A stretch of 20,192 bases of DNA from an uncultured Oscillospiraceae bacterium. GTDB taxonomy: Bacteria > Bacillota > Clostridia > Oscillospirales > Oscillospiraceae. Where the stretch lies: the NCBI GenBank assembly GCA_905205085.1, contig CAJLCG010000034.1:1-20192 (forward strand), in the 5' to 3' direction. The notes beneath the pieces are model-generated. The model had not been told where the DNA came from. It saw only the letters and a list, made by a program, of their open reading frames with translations, and ran no database searches. Positions 14,522-20,192 of this stretch are shown piece after piece (position 1 is the first letter of the stretch; every line of letters begins with the position of its first letter). The position numbers and the translations under genes were made by a program.

Positions 14522-15094
14522 TTAGGCGTTCTTGCCTAGTTCAAAGGCCTTCTTGTTCAGCTCCAGGAACTTGGGGGGCACCATGGCCTCCAGAGAGGCC
14601 TGCCAGGCCTCCTCGGGCAGGTCGAAGTAGTGGGACAGCCGCCCCATCAGCACAATATTCACTGCCTTAGAGGAACCCGCCTGCTCAGCCAGGGCCAGAC
14701 AGTCCAGCGCGTCCACCTTGGCTCCGGTGGCCTTCATCTTCTCCACCAGATTCTCGGGGTACTTGGCGGCCCCGGTGATGACGGGCATGGGGTCGATCTG
14801 CTGGGTGGAGGTAACGATCTGTCCATCGGGCTTGAGATACTCCAGCCAACGGGCGGCCTCCAGCAGCTCAAAGGAGACGATAAAGTCGGCCTCTCCCTTG
14901 TCAATGACGGGAGAATTCACCTTGTCGCCATAGCGCACGTAGGTGACCACGCTGCCGCCGCGCTGGGACATGCCGTGGACCTCGGACACCTTCACATCAT
15001 ATCCCTGCTCCATGAGCAGGTGGCCCAGCAGCTTGCTGGCCAGCAGGGAGCCCTGACCGCCCACGCCTACAATCATAATATTCTTGGTTTCCAT
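14522..15094 (-). CDS. iorB: Indolepyruvate:ferredoxin oxidoreductase, beta subunit
   Basis: The 190-residue gamma-type subunit of the 2-oxoacid:ferredoxin oxidoreductase family starts with METKNIMIVGVGGQGSLLASKLLG. GVGGQGS is the hallmark loop. EVHGMSQRGGSVVTYVRYG follows at about residues 37-55. With IorA it oxidatively decarboxylates arylpyruvates to arylacetyl-CoA and reduces ferredoxin. The start at 15094 is 4 nt after the iorA stop, and its AAGGAGGG site is built from the last iorA codons, so translation is coupled. A longer frame to 15124 lies inside iorA. Length is normal. Confidence 0.95.
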   Translation of the reverse strand: METKNIMIVGVGGQGSLLASKLLGHLLMEQGYDVKVSEVHGMSQRGGSVVTYVRYGDKVNSPVIDKGEADFIVSFELLEAARWLEYLKPDGQIVTSTQQIDPMPVITGAAKYPENLVEKMKATGAKVDALDCLALAEQAGSSKAVNIVLMGRLSHYFDLPEEAWQASLEAMVPPKFLELNKKAFELGKNA

Positions 15095-15098
15095 TGCC

Positions 15099-16838
15099 TT
15101 AACCCTCCTTGCCGGTGCTCTCAAAGGCCCCCACGGGGCACAGCTGCTCGCACACGCCGCAGCCCACGCACAGGGTGTTGTCCACCCAGGCCTTGCCCTC
15201 CTTGATGGAGATGGCGGGGCAGCCGATCTTCATGCAGCTCTTACAGCCGATGCACTTGTCCTTGTTCACCTTCAAAGGCGCGTTGTGCTTGACGTACTTC
15301 AAGAGGGCGCAGGGACGGCGGGAGATGATGACGGAGGGCTCGTTGGCGGCCAGCTCCTCCTTCACCGCCTGGTCGCAGGCCTTCAGGTCATAAGGGTCCA
15401 CCACCCGGACCCGGTTGAAGCCCATGGCCTTGCACAGGGACTCCAGGTCGATCTTGCCGGCGGGGTCGCCCTTGATGTTGTAGCCGGTGGTGGGGTTCTG
15501 CTGGTGGCCGGTCATGCCGGTGATGGAGTTGTCCAGGATGATCACGGTGGAGTTGGACTGGTTGTAGGCGATGTTGGCCAAACCCGTCATACCAGAGTGC
15601 ATGAAGGTGGAGTCGCCGATGACGGCCACGGTCTTGCCCTCGGTCTCCGCGCCCCGGGCCTTATTGAAGCCGTGGATGCCGGAGATGGAGCCGCCCATGC
15701 ACAGGGTCATGTCCATGGCGGACAGGGGAGCCACCGCGCCCAGGGTGTAACAGCCGATGTCGCCCAGGACGGTGCACTTATTCTTATTCAGGGTGTAGAA
15801 CAGGCCGCGGTGGGGGCAGCCGGCACACATAACAGGGGGACGGGGAGGAATAGCATCCTCCAGGGTCTTGCCGGTATGTACCGTGCCGCCCAGCTTGGAG
15901 GCCACCAGGTTCTGAGAGAACTCGCCCTCCAGAGGCAGTACGTTCTTACCCCAAACCTTCAGGCCCAGCTTGCGGCAGTGGTCCTCGATGACGGAGTCCA
16001 GCTCCTCGACCACCACCAGCTTGTCCACCTTGCTGGCAAAGTCCAGAATGAGCTTCACAGGCAGGGGGTTCACCATGCCCAGCTTCAGGACGGATACGCT
16101 GTCCCTAAAGACCTCCTTCACATACTGGTAGGAGGTAGAGGAGGTGATGACGCCCATGGAGGTGCCGCCCATCTCCACCCGATTGAGGTCGCAGGTCTCG
16201 GCAAACTCGGTGAGCTTGCGGGTGCGCTCCTCCACAACGGGGTGGCGGCGGATGGCGTTGCCCGGCATCATCACGTACTTGGCGATGTTCTTCTCATAGG
16301 GCTTTTCCATCTCGGTGCGCTCTCCCAGCTCCACCAGGGACTGAGAGTGGGACACACGGGTGCACATCTTCAGGATGACCGGGGTGTCAAACTCCTCGGA
16401 GATCTCATAGGCCCGCTTGGCAAAGGCCAGGGCCTCGGCGGAGTCGGAGGGCTCCAGCATGGGCACCTTGGCGGCGATGGCGTAGTGGCGGGAGTCCTGC
16501 TCGTTCTGAGAGGAGTGCATGCCCGCGTCATCGGCCACGGCGATGACCATGCCCGCGTTCACGCCGGTGTAGGAGATGGTAAACAGCGGGTCGGCAGCTA
16601 CGTTGAGACCCACGTGCTTCATGCCGCAGAAGGAGCGCTTGCCGGCCAGGCAGGCGCCGAAGGCGGTCTCCATGGCCACCTTCTCGTTGGGGGCCCACTC
16701 ACAGTAGATGGCATCGTACTTGGCGGCCTCTTCGGTGATCTCGGTACTGGGGGTACCGGGGTAGCTGGAGGCCACAGAGCAGCCCGCCTCGTACAGTCCA
16801 CGGGCAACGGCAGCGTTGCCCAGCATCAGTTGTTTCAT
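15099..16838 (-). CDS. iorA: Indolepyruvate:ferredoxin oxidoreductase, alpha subunit
   Basis: The 579-residue thiamine-diphosphate enzyme carries out ferredoxin-linked oxidation of indolepyruvate and other arylpyruvates. In order it has the pyrimidine-binding half (MLGNAAVARGLYEAGCSVASSYPGTPSTEI), the conserved MCAGCPHRGLFYTL near residue 335, and the ThDP/Mg region GDIGCYTLGAVAPL with CMGGSISGIHGFNKARG. Two C-terminal [4Fe-4S] motifs follow: CIGCKSCMKIGCP and CVGCGVCEQLCP. Both cluster motifs are complete. The ATG at 16838 is preceded by AGGGA about 6 nt away. It lies 24 nt after the YerC-like gene and 4 nt before iorB. In amino-acid-fermenting anaerobes this enzyme channels Trp, Phe and Tyr carbon to arylacetates. 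Confidence 0.97.
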   Translation of the reverse strand: MKQLMLGNAAVARGLYEAGCSVASSYPGTPSTEITEEAAKYDAIYCEWAPNEKVAMETAFGACLAGKRSFCGMKHVGLNVAADPLFTISYTGVNAGMVIAVADDAGMHSSQNEQDSRHYAIAAKVPMLEPSDSAEALAFAKRAYEISEEFDTPVILKMCTRVSHSQSLVELGERTEMEKPYEKNIAKYVMMPGNAIRRHPVVEERTRKLTEFAETCDLNRVEMGGTSMGVITSSTSYQYVKEVFRDSVSVLKLGMVNPLPVKLILDFASKVDKLVVVEELDSVIEDHCRKLGLKVWGKNVLPLEGEFSQNLVASKLGGTVHTGKTLEDAIPPRPPVMCAGCPHRGLFYTLNKNKCTVLGDIGCYTLGAVAPLSAMDMTLCMGGSISGIHGFNKARGAETEGKTVAVIGDSTFMHSGMTGLANIAYNQSNSTVIILDNSITGMTGHQQNPTTGYNIKGDPAGKIDLESLCKAMGFNRVRVVDPYDLKACDQAVKEELAANEPSVIISRRPCALLKYVKHNAPLKVNKDKCIGCKSCMKIGCPAISIKEGKAWVDNTLCVGCGVCEQLCPVGAFESTGKEG

Positions 16839-16862
16839 AGTCTTCCCTGCTTTCTTCCTGAT

Positions 16863-17168
16863 TCAGTCTTTTTTGTCCAGGCCTTCCCGGATGATGATGT
16901 CCCGTACCACGCCGCCTGCGCCGCCTTCCAGCATGGACCGGCGTACCCGGCTGATGGTAGCGCTGCTGGCTCCGGTCTTCTCCAGAATGTCCAGGTAGAC
17001 CAGACCCTGCTGGAGATAGACGGCCACATCAAAGCGCTGCTCCATGGACTGCAGCTCCGTGGGGGTACAGAGATCCTCAAAAAATTTCCGGCACTCGTCC
17101 AGGTCCTTCAACTTTAAAATGGTCTCATACAGGGCCTGGCTGCGCTCTTTACGCTCCGCTTTCGCCAT
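16863..17168 (-). CDS. YerC/YecD-family TrpR-like regulator
   Basis: The 101-residue protein matches the TrpR-like YerC/YecD family over its full length. It has an all-helical N-terminal half with FFEDLCTPTELQSMEQRFDVAVYL, then the helix-turn-helix GASSATISRVRRSM at about residues 66-79. TrpR fold members sense tryptophan in proteobacteria, but the ligand of YerC proteins is not established. GGAG lies 7 nt before the ATG at 17168. As first gene of the iorAB-paaK-ACT operon it is a good candidate for its own regulator, with a dyad inside the promoter spacer as possible operator. That link is inferred from position. Confidence 0.9.
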   Translation of the reverse strand: MAKAERKERSQALYETILKLKDLDECRKFFEDLCTPTELQSMEQRFDVAVYLQQGLVYLDILEKTGASSATISRVRRSMLEGGAGGVVRDIIIREGLDKKD

Positions 17169-17218
17169 AGGGCATCTCCTTTCCTCCGGGACGGACGGAA
17201 GTTCCCGGCTTTCCCTTT

Positions 17219-17247
17219 ATATTAACACATTAAAGTGTGAAGGTAAA
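17219..17247 (-). promoter_or_regulatory. Promoter of the yerC-iorAB-paaK operon with embedded dyad
   Basis: On the minus strand -35 TTTACC (17242-17247) and -10 TAATAT (17219-17224) are 17 nt apart. The spacer holds an imperfect dyad ACAC-N6-GTGT, placed so that a bound dimer would block RNA polymerase. Start of transcription is expected near 17212, a leader of about 45 nt. Confidence 0.75.
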
Positions 17248-17310
17248 CAGGTATTTCAAAAAAATTTTGTGGTTTGCACTGTTGAAGCGAACAAATTTAA
17301 TCGGCATAAA

Positions 17311-17341
17311 AAAAGTGGCTGCCCCACGGGCAGCCACTTTT
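17311..17341. terminator. pnp: Terminator of pnp (works in both directions)
   Basis: Arms 17311-17324 and 17328-17341 pair over 14 bp (AAAA plus GTGGCTGCCC). On the minus strand a seven-T run follows, and on the plus strand a T-run also follows. It starts 22 nt after the pnp stop and separates it from the yerC promoter. Confidence 0.92.
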
Positions 17342-17363
17342 TATTTCTTATTCAGGATAAACC

Positions 17364-19514
17364 TTACTTCACGCTCTCGCCGGCGGCCTTCTTGGCCTTG
17401 ATCTCCTTGATGGCGTCGCGGTAGCTCAGGTTCACGCGGCCCTTGTCGTCGATGTCGGTGACCTTGACCCAGATCATGTCGCCGATATTGACCACGTCCT
17501 CCACCTTCTCCACGCGGCGGTCAGCCAGCTTGGAGATGTGGACCATGCCGTCCTTGCCAGGAGCCAGCTCCACGAAGGCGCCGAACTGCAGGATGCGCAC
17601 CACCTTGCCGTAGTACAGCTCACCCACCTGGGGCACGAACACGATGGTCTCGATCATCTTCTTGGCGGCGTCACAGGCCTCAGCGTTGGAGGAGGCAATG
17701 TGGATGGTGCCGTCGTCCTCGATGTCCACGGTAGCGCCGGACTCGGCGGTGATCTTCTGGATCACGGAGCCGCCCTTACCAATGACCTCGCGGATCTTGT
17801 CGGGATCGATCTTCATGGTGATCATCTTGGGAGCATACTTGCTCACCTCGGCGCGGGGCGCGGCGATGCAGGGCAGCATGATCTCGTCCAGGATGGCGTA
17901 ACGGGCATCCCGGGTGATCTCCAGAGCCTCCTTGATGATCTCGTGGGTCAGACCGTCGTTCTTCAGGTCCATCTGGATGGCGGTGATACCGGCCTTGGTG
18001 CCAGCCACCTTGAAGTCCATCTCGCCGTGGAAGTCCTCCACGCCCTGGATGTCGATGAAGGTGGTGAAGGAGCCGTCGTCGTCCTGGATCAGGCCGCAGG
18101 AGATGCCGGCCACAGGGGCCTTGATGGGCACACCGGCGTCCATCAGAGCCAGAGTGGAGCCGCAGATGGAGCCCTGAGAGGTAGAACCGTTGGAGCTGAG
18201 GACCTCAGACACCACGCGGATGGCGTAGGGGAACTCCTCCACGGAGGGCAGCACGGGCACCAGAGCGCGCTCAGCCAGAGCGCCGTGGCCGTACTCGCGG
18301 CGGTTGGTGGAACGGGGGGCGCGGGCCTCACCCACAGAGTAGGGGGGGAAGTTGTAGTGGTGCATATACCGCTTCTCTTCCTCTTCCCAGATGGTGTCCA
18401 GCTTCTGGCAGGCGGCCAGGGTGTTCAGGGTACACACAGACAGAACCTGAGTCTGGCCGCGGGTAAACAGGCCGGAACCGTGGACGCGGGGCAGCACGCC
18501 AACCTCGGCGGCCAGAGGACGGATCTCGTTCTTGGCGCGGCCGTCCACACGGTGGCCCTCCAGCAGCCAGGCCTTGACGATCTTCTTCTGGAACTTGTAG
18601 GTGAACTCCTCCAGGTACTGGTCCATGTCGGGGTACTCTTCCAGATACTTCTCGTGCCACTTGTCGATCATGGCGTTCCAGCGGGTCTCACGGATGTTCT
18701 TGTCGTCGGTGTCCATGGCGGCCTTGGCCTCGTCCATGAACTCGTCCACGATCTTGTCGAACAGCTCCTGGTTGAACTGAGCGTGCTCATACTCCATCTT
18801 GGGCTTGCCGATCTCGGAGACGATCTGGTTGATAAAGTCGATCTGCTTCTTGATCTCCTCGTGGGCCTTCACGATACCGGCGTACATGATCTCGTCGGGG
18901 ATCTCGTCGGCACCGGCCTCGATCATGACCACCTTCTCGGCGGTAGCGGCCACAGTCACGTCCATGCGGGAGGTCTTGCGCTGCTCCTGGTTGGGGTTCA
19001 GCACGATCTGACCGTCGCAGTAGCCCACCTCCAGGCAGCCGATGGGGCCGGCGAAGGGGATCTCGGAGTAGCTCACGCAGGCGGAGGCGCCGATCATGGC
19101 AGCCACCTCAGGGGAGCAGTCATAGTCCACGCTCATGACGGTGCACTGGATGCACACGTCGTTGCGGAAGTCGTAGGGGAACAGGGGGCGCATGGGCCGG
19201 TCGATCAGGCGGGAAGCCAGAACGGCGGGCAGAGAGGGACGACCCTCACGGCGCATGAAGGAGCCGGGGATGCGGCCCACAGCGTACAGCTTCTCCTCGA
19301 ACTCAACGCTCAGGGGGAAGAAGTCGATGCCGTCACGGGGACGGGGGGACACGGTGACAGCCACCAGCACGGTGGTCTCGCCGTACTTAACCATAGCGGA
19401 AGCGCTAGCCAGCTCGGCCACCTTGCCCACCTCGATGGTCAGGGGCCGGCCGCACAGGTCCATAGTCCAGCTCTTGTAGTTGTTAAACTGCTTGTGCTTG
19501 ATAACGGTTGACAT
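17364..19514 (-). CDS. pnp: Polyribonucleotide nucleotidyltransferase (PNPase)
   Basis: The 716-residue phosphorolytic 3'-5' exoribonuclease takes part in mRNA turnover. Two RNase PH domains are visible. The first includes GRPLTIEVGKVAELASAS and PGSFMRREGRPS, the second GLFTRGQTQVLSVCTL and SEVLSSNGSTSQGSICGSTLALMDAGVP with the catalytic-type acidic VAGTKAGITAIQMDLK. A KH domain (IREVIGKGGSVIQKI, about residues 570-610) and an S1 domain (about 637-702) complete the trimeric enzyme. Length is typical. AGGAGG lies 8 nt before the ATG at 19514. It follows rpsO by 194 nt without a convincing promoter of its own, as in many bacteria. The leader carries a long stem suited to autoregulation. Confidence 0.98.
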   Translation of the reverse strand: MSTVIKHKQFNNYKSWTMDLCGRPLTIEVGKVAELASASAMVKYGETTVLVAVTVSPRPRDGIDFFPLSVEFEEKLYAVGRIPGSFMRREGRPSLPAVLASRLIDRPMRPLFPYDFRNDVCIQCTVMSVDYDCSPEVAAMIGASACVSYSEIPFAGPIGCLEVGYCDGQIVLNPNQEQRKTSRMDVTVAATAEKVVMIEAGADEIPDEIMYAGIVKAHEEIKKQIDFINQIVSEIGKPKMEYEHAQFNQELFDKIVDEFMDEAKAAMDTDDKNIRETRWNAMIDKWHEKYLEEYPDMDQYLEEFTYKFQKKIVKAWLLEGHRVDGRAKNEIRPLAAEVGVLPRVHGSGLFTRGQTQVLSVCTLNTLAACQKLDTIWEEEEKRYMHHYNFPPYSVGEARAPRSTNRREYGHGALAERALVPVLPSVEEFPYAIRVVSEVLSSNGSTSQGSICGSTLALMDAGVPIKAPVAGISCGLIQDDDGSFTTFIDIQGVEDFHGEMDFKVAGTKAGITAIQMDLKNDGLTHEIIKEALEITRDARYAILDEIMLPCIAAPRAEVSKYAPKMITMKIDPDKIREVIGKGGSVIQKITAESGATVDIEDDGTIHIASSNAEACDAAKKMIETIVFVPQVGELYYGKVVRILQFGAFVELAPGKDGMVHISKLADRRVEKVEDVVNIGDMIWVKVTDIDDKGRVNLSYRDAIKEIKAKKAAGESVK

Positions 19515-19561
19515 TTGGTAATCCTCCTTTTGTATTCATTTTGCCGGGAGGTCTCACCTTT

Positions 19562-19622
19562 TAGCACTTGAACCCGGACACAATCATCCAGTTCTATCTA
19601 TTGTGTCTGCGTTCAACTGCTA
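19562..19622 (-). promoter_or_regulatory. Long imperfect stem-loop in the pnp leader
   Basis: Arms 19562-19584 and 19600-19622 pair at 20 of 23 positions around a 15-nt loop, and three flanking A-T pairs extend the stem. It ends 44 nt before the pnp ribosome site region. A double-stranded leader of this length suits RNase III cleavage followed by PNPase-dependent decay, the mechanism known for E. coli pnp. Conservation of that mechanism here is inferred. Confidence 0.65.
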
Positions 19623-19666
19623 AAAAAGTGGGGATACTCCCAGCTCAGGTTTGTTTTAGATGTGAA

Positions 19667-19698
19667 CATAGGGCAGCGCGTTAAAACGCTGCCCTATG
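19667..19698 (-). other. Hairpin between rpsO and pnp
   Basis: Arms 19667-19678 and 19687-19698 form a perfect 12-bp GC-rich stem with an 8-nt loop, 10 nt after the rpsO stop. The minus-strand continuation (TTCACATCTAAAAC) has no T-run. It is therefore better read as a 3'-end stabiliser or leaky attenuator allowing read-through into pnp than as a full terminator. Confidence 0.7.
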
Positions 19699-19708
19699 CG
19701 GCACAAAC

Positions 19709-19975
19709 TTACTTACGGATGCCCAGCTTGGCAATGATAGCACGGTAACGCTCGATGTCCTTGGCCATCAGATAGTCCAGCATCTTGCGGCGCTTACCGA
19801 CCATCTTCAGCAGGCCACGGCGGGAGTGGTTGTCCTGCTTGTGGACCTTCAGGTGCTCGGTCAGCTCGTTGATGCGAGCGGTCAGGATGGCGATCTGAAC
19901 CTCGGGAGAACCGGTGTCAGTGGGGTGAGTGCGGTTGGCCTCAATAACGGCAGTCTTCTCGTCCTTACGAATCAT
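19709..19975 (-). CDS. rpsO: 30S ribosomal protein S15
   Basis: The 88-residue primary 16S rRNA-binding protein of the small subunit has the invariant core [49 protein letters not shown] in pieces along its length, in particular [11 protein letters not shown] and KRRKMLDYL. The ATG at 19975 is preceded by AAGGTGG at 8 nt. The frame stays open upstream to 20056, but those codons lie in the GC-rich leader hairpin and do not resemble S15. Length is exactly normal. The protein often represses its own message through a structured leader, and a hairpin is present at 20035-20052. Confidence 0.98.
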   Translation of the reverse strand: MIRKDEKTAVIEANRTHPTDTGSPEVQIAILTARINELTEHLKVHKQDNHSRRGLLKMVGKRRKMLDYLMAKDIERYRAIIAKLGIRK

Positions 19976-20034
19976 GGGTAGTTCCACCTTTCTTGTTGTT
20001 TTGCCCCAGAAGCTGGGTAACGGGCGGGTGAATC

Positions 20035-20052
20035 CCCGCGCACCTGCGCGGG
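20035..20052 (-). promoter_or_regulatory. GC-rich hairpin in the rpsO leader
   Basis: CCCGCGC and GCGCGGG form a perfect 7-bp stem with an ACCT loop (plus-strand reading), in the middle of the roughly 120-nt leader. A second short pairing CCCAG/CTGGG lies nearer the start codon. The leader could be an S15-binding autoregulatory element; no conserved S15-site signature was identified with certainty. Confidence 0.45.
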
Positions 20053-20104
20053 CCATATCCCGGAACCAGGCCAGTGGGCAGACTTTGCGATTTCACGCTG
20101 GGAT

Positions 20105-20133
20105 ACTATATCACATTTTTTCCAGCCTGTAAA
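20105..20133 (-). promoter_or_regulatory. Strong sigma-A type promoter of rpsO-pnp
   Basis: On the minus strand -35 TTTACA (20128-20133) and -10 TATAGT (20105-20110) are separated by exactly 17 nt. Immediately upstream (20134-20157) are A and T tracts resembling an UP element, as expected for a ribosomal protein promoter. Transcription would start near 20098. Confidence 0.85.
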
Positions 20134-20169
20134 GAAAAAAGTCACCTTTTTTTCAATTTCTCCGTCCTT

Positions 20170-20190
20170 TTAAACATTTTGTACGTTTAA
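20170..20190. other. Dyad at the right edge of the window
   Basis: TTAAAC (20170-20175) and GTTTAA (20185-20190) are inverted around 9 nt, about 37 bp upstream of the rpsO -35 box. It could be an operator or chance in AT-rich DNA. No gene is seen in 20134-20192. Confidence 0.25.
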
Positions 20191-20192
20191 CA

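Noticed and set aside
15084..17117. 677-codon plus-strand frame over iorA and yerC
   Set aside because: Antisense shadow of strongly coding minus-strand genes, low-complexity composition, no ribosome site.
17538..19511. 657-codon open frame on the plus strand, antisense to pnp
   Set aside because: It mirrors pnp in a GC-rich region with codon bias that removes stops. Its protein is His/Gly/Leu/Val-rich with no known fold, and pnp is certain.
19667..19698. Full rho-independent terminator after rpsO
   Set aside because: The stem is excellent but no T-run follows on the minus strand, so complete termination is unlikely.
1..20192. CRISPR array, tRNA, rRNA, prophage or transposon
   Set aside because: No regularly spaced repeats, no cloverleaf or rRNA-like stretches, and no integrase or transposase frames were found on reading both strands.

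Overview
The window reads as chromosomal DNA of a gut-type anaerobic Firmicute. A member of Clostridia, probably Oscillospiraceae (Flavonifractor/Pseudoflavonifractor-like), is my inference from three things: the rpsO-pnp pair next to a YerC-type TrpR-like gene, ferredoxin-dependent indolepyruvate oxidoreductase with acetate-type energy metabolism, and GC-rich, strongly biased codons in the housekeeping genes. All genes but one (pta) lie on the minus strand. I saw no rRNA, tRNA, insertion sequence, phage gene or CRISPR array.

Region 1 (about 1-8000) is a self-contained catabolic module. Read in transcription order (right to left), it starts with a PrpR-type sigma-54 activator gene (6079-7971), closed by its own terminator. 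After a 240-bp control region comes a five-gene operon: amidohydrolase, tctC, tctB, tctA, and a Rossmann/SAF-domain oxidoreductase of the homoserine-dehydrogenase-like family. The control region holds a textbook -24/-12 promoter (5891-5908). It also holds a 12-bp palindrome and clustered TTGCA/AATATTGC repeats that could be activator sites. The predicted logic is that a small acid is bound outside the cell by TctC and imported by TctAB, then hydrolysed and reduced or oxidised inside, with expression switched on by a ligand-sensing activator. The substrate cannot be read from sequence. The module is visibly more AT-rich than its right flank and has a hairpin at each end.

Region 2 (about 8024-12370) is housekeeping. 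An XRE-family regulator, lepA (EF4) and a small glyoxalase-fold gene form a minus-strand unit. The phosphotransacetylase gene pta is divergent on the plus strand and reads like a highly expressed gene. The promoters for both directions can be read between the regulator and pta. Two perfect bidirectional hairpin terminators separate pta from the convergent genes to its right.

Region 3 (about 12373-17250) is an aromatic 2-oxoacid operon, in transcription order: yerC-like TrpR-fold regulator, iorA, iorB, a 59-residue two-helix membrane protein, a paaK-like aryl-acetate CoA ligase, and a tandem ACT-domain protein. The pathway it suggests is arylpyruvate + CoA + oxidised ferredoxin to arylacetyl-CoA, with the ligase interconverting arylacetate and arylacetyl-CoA with AMP/ATP. 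The ACT and TrpR-like proteins are plausible amino-acid sensors.

Region 4 (about 17311-20192) is rpsO-pnp with a strong sigma-A type promoter. An rpsO leader hairpin, a hairpin between the genes and a long imperfect stem in the pnp leader recall the RNase III-dependent pnp control known from E. coli.
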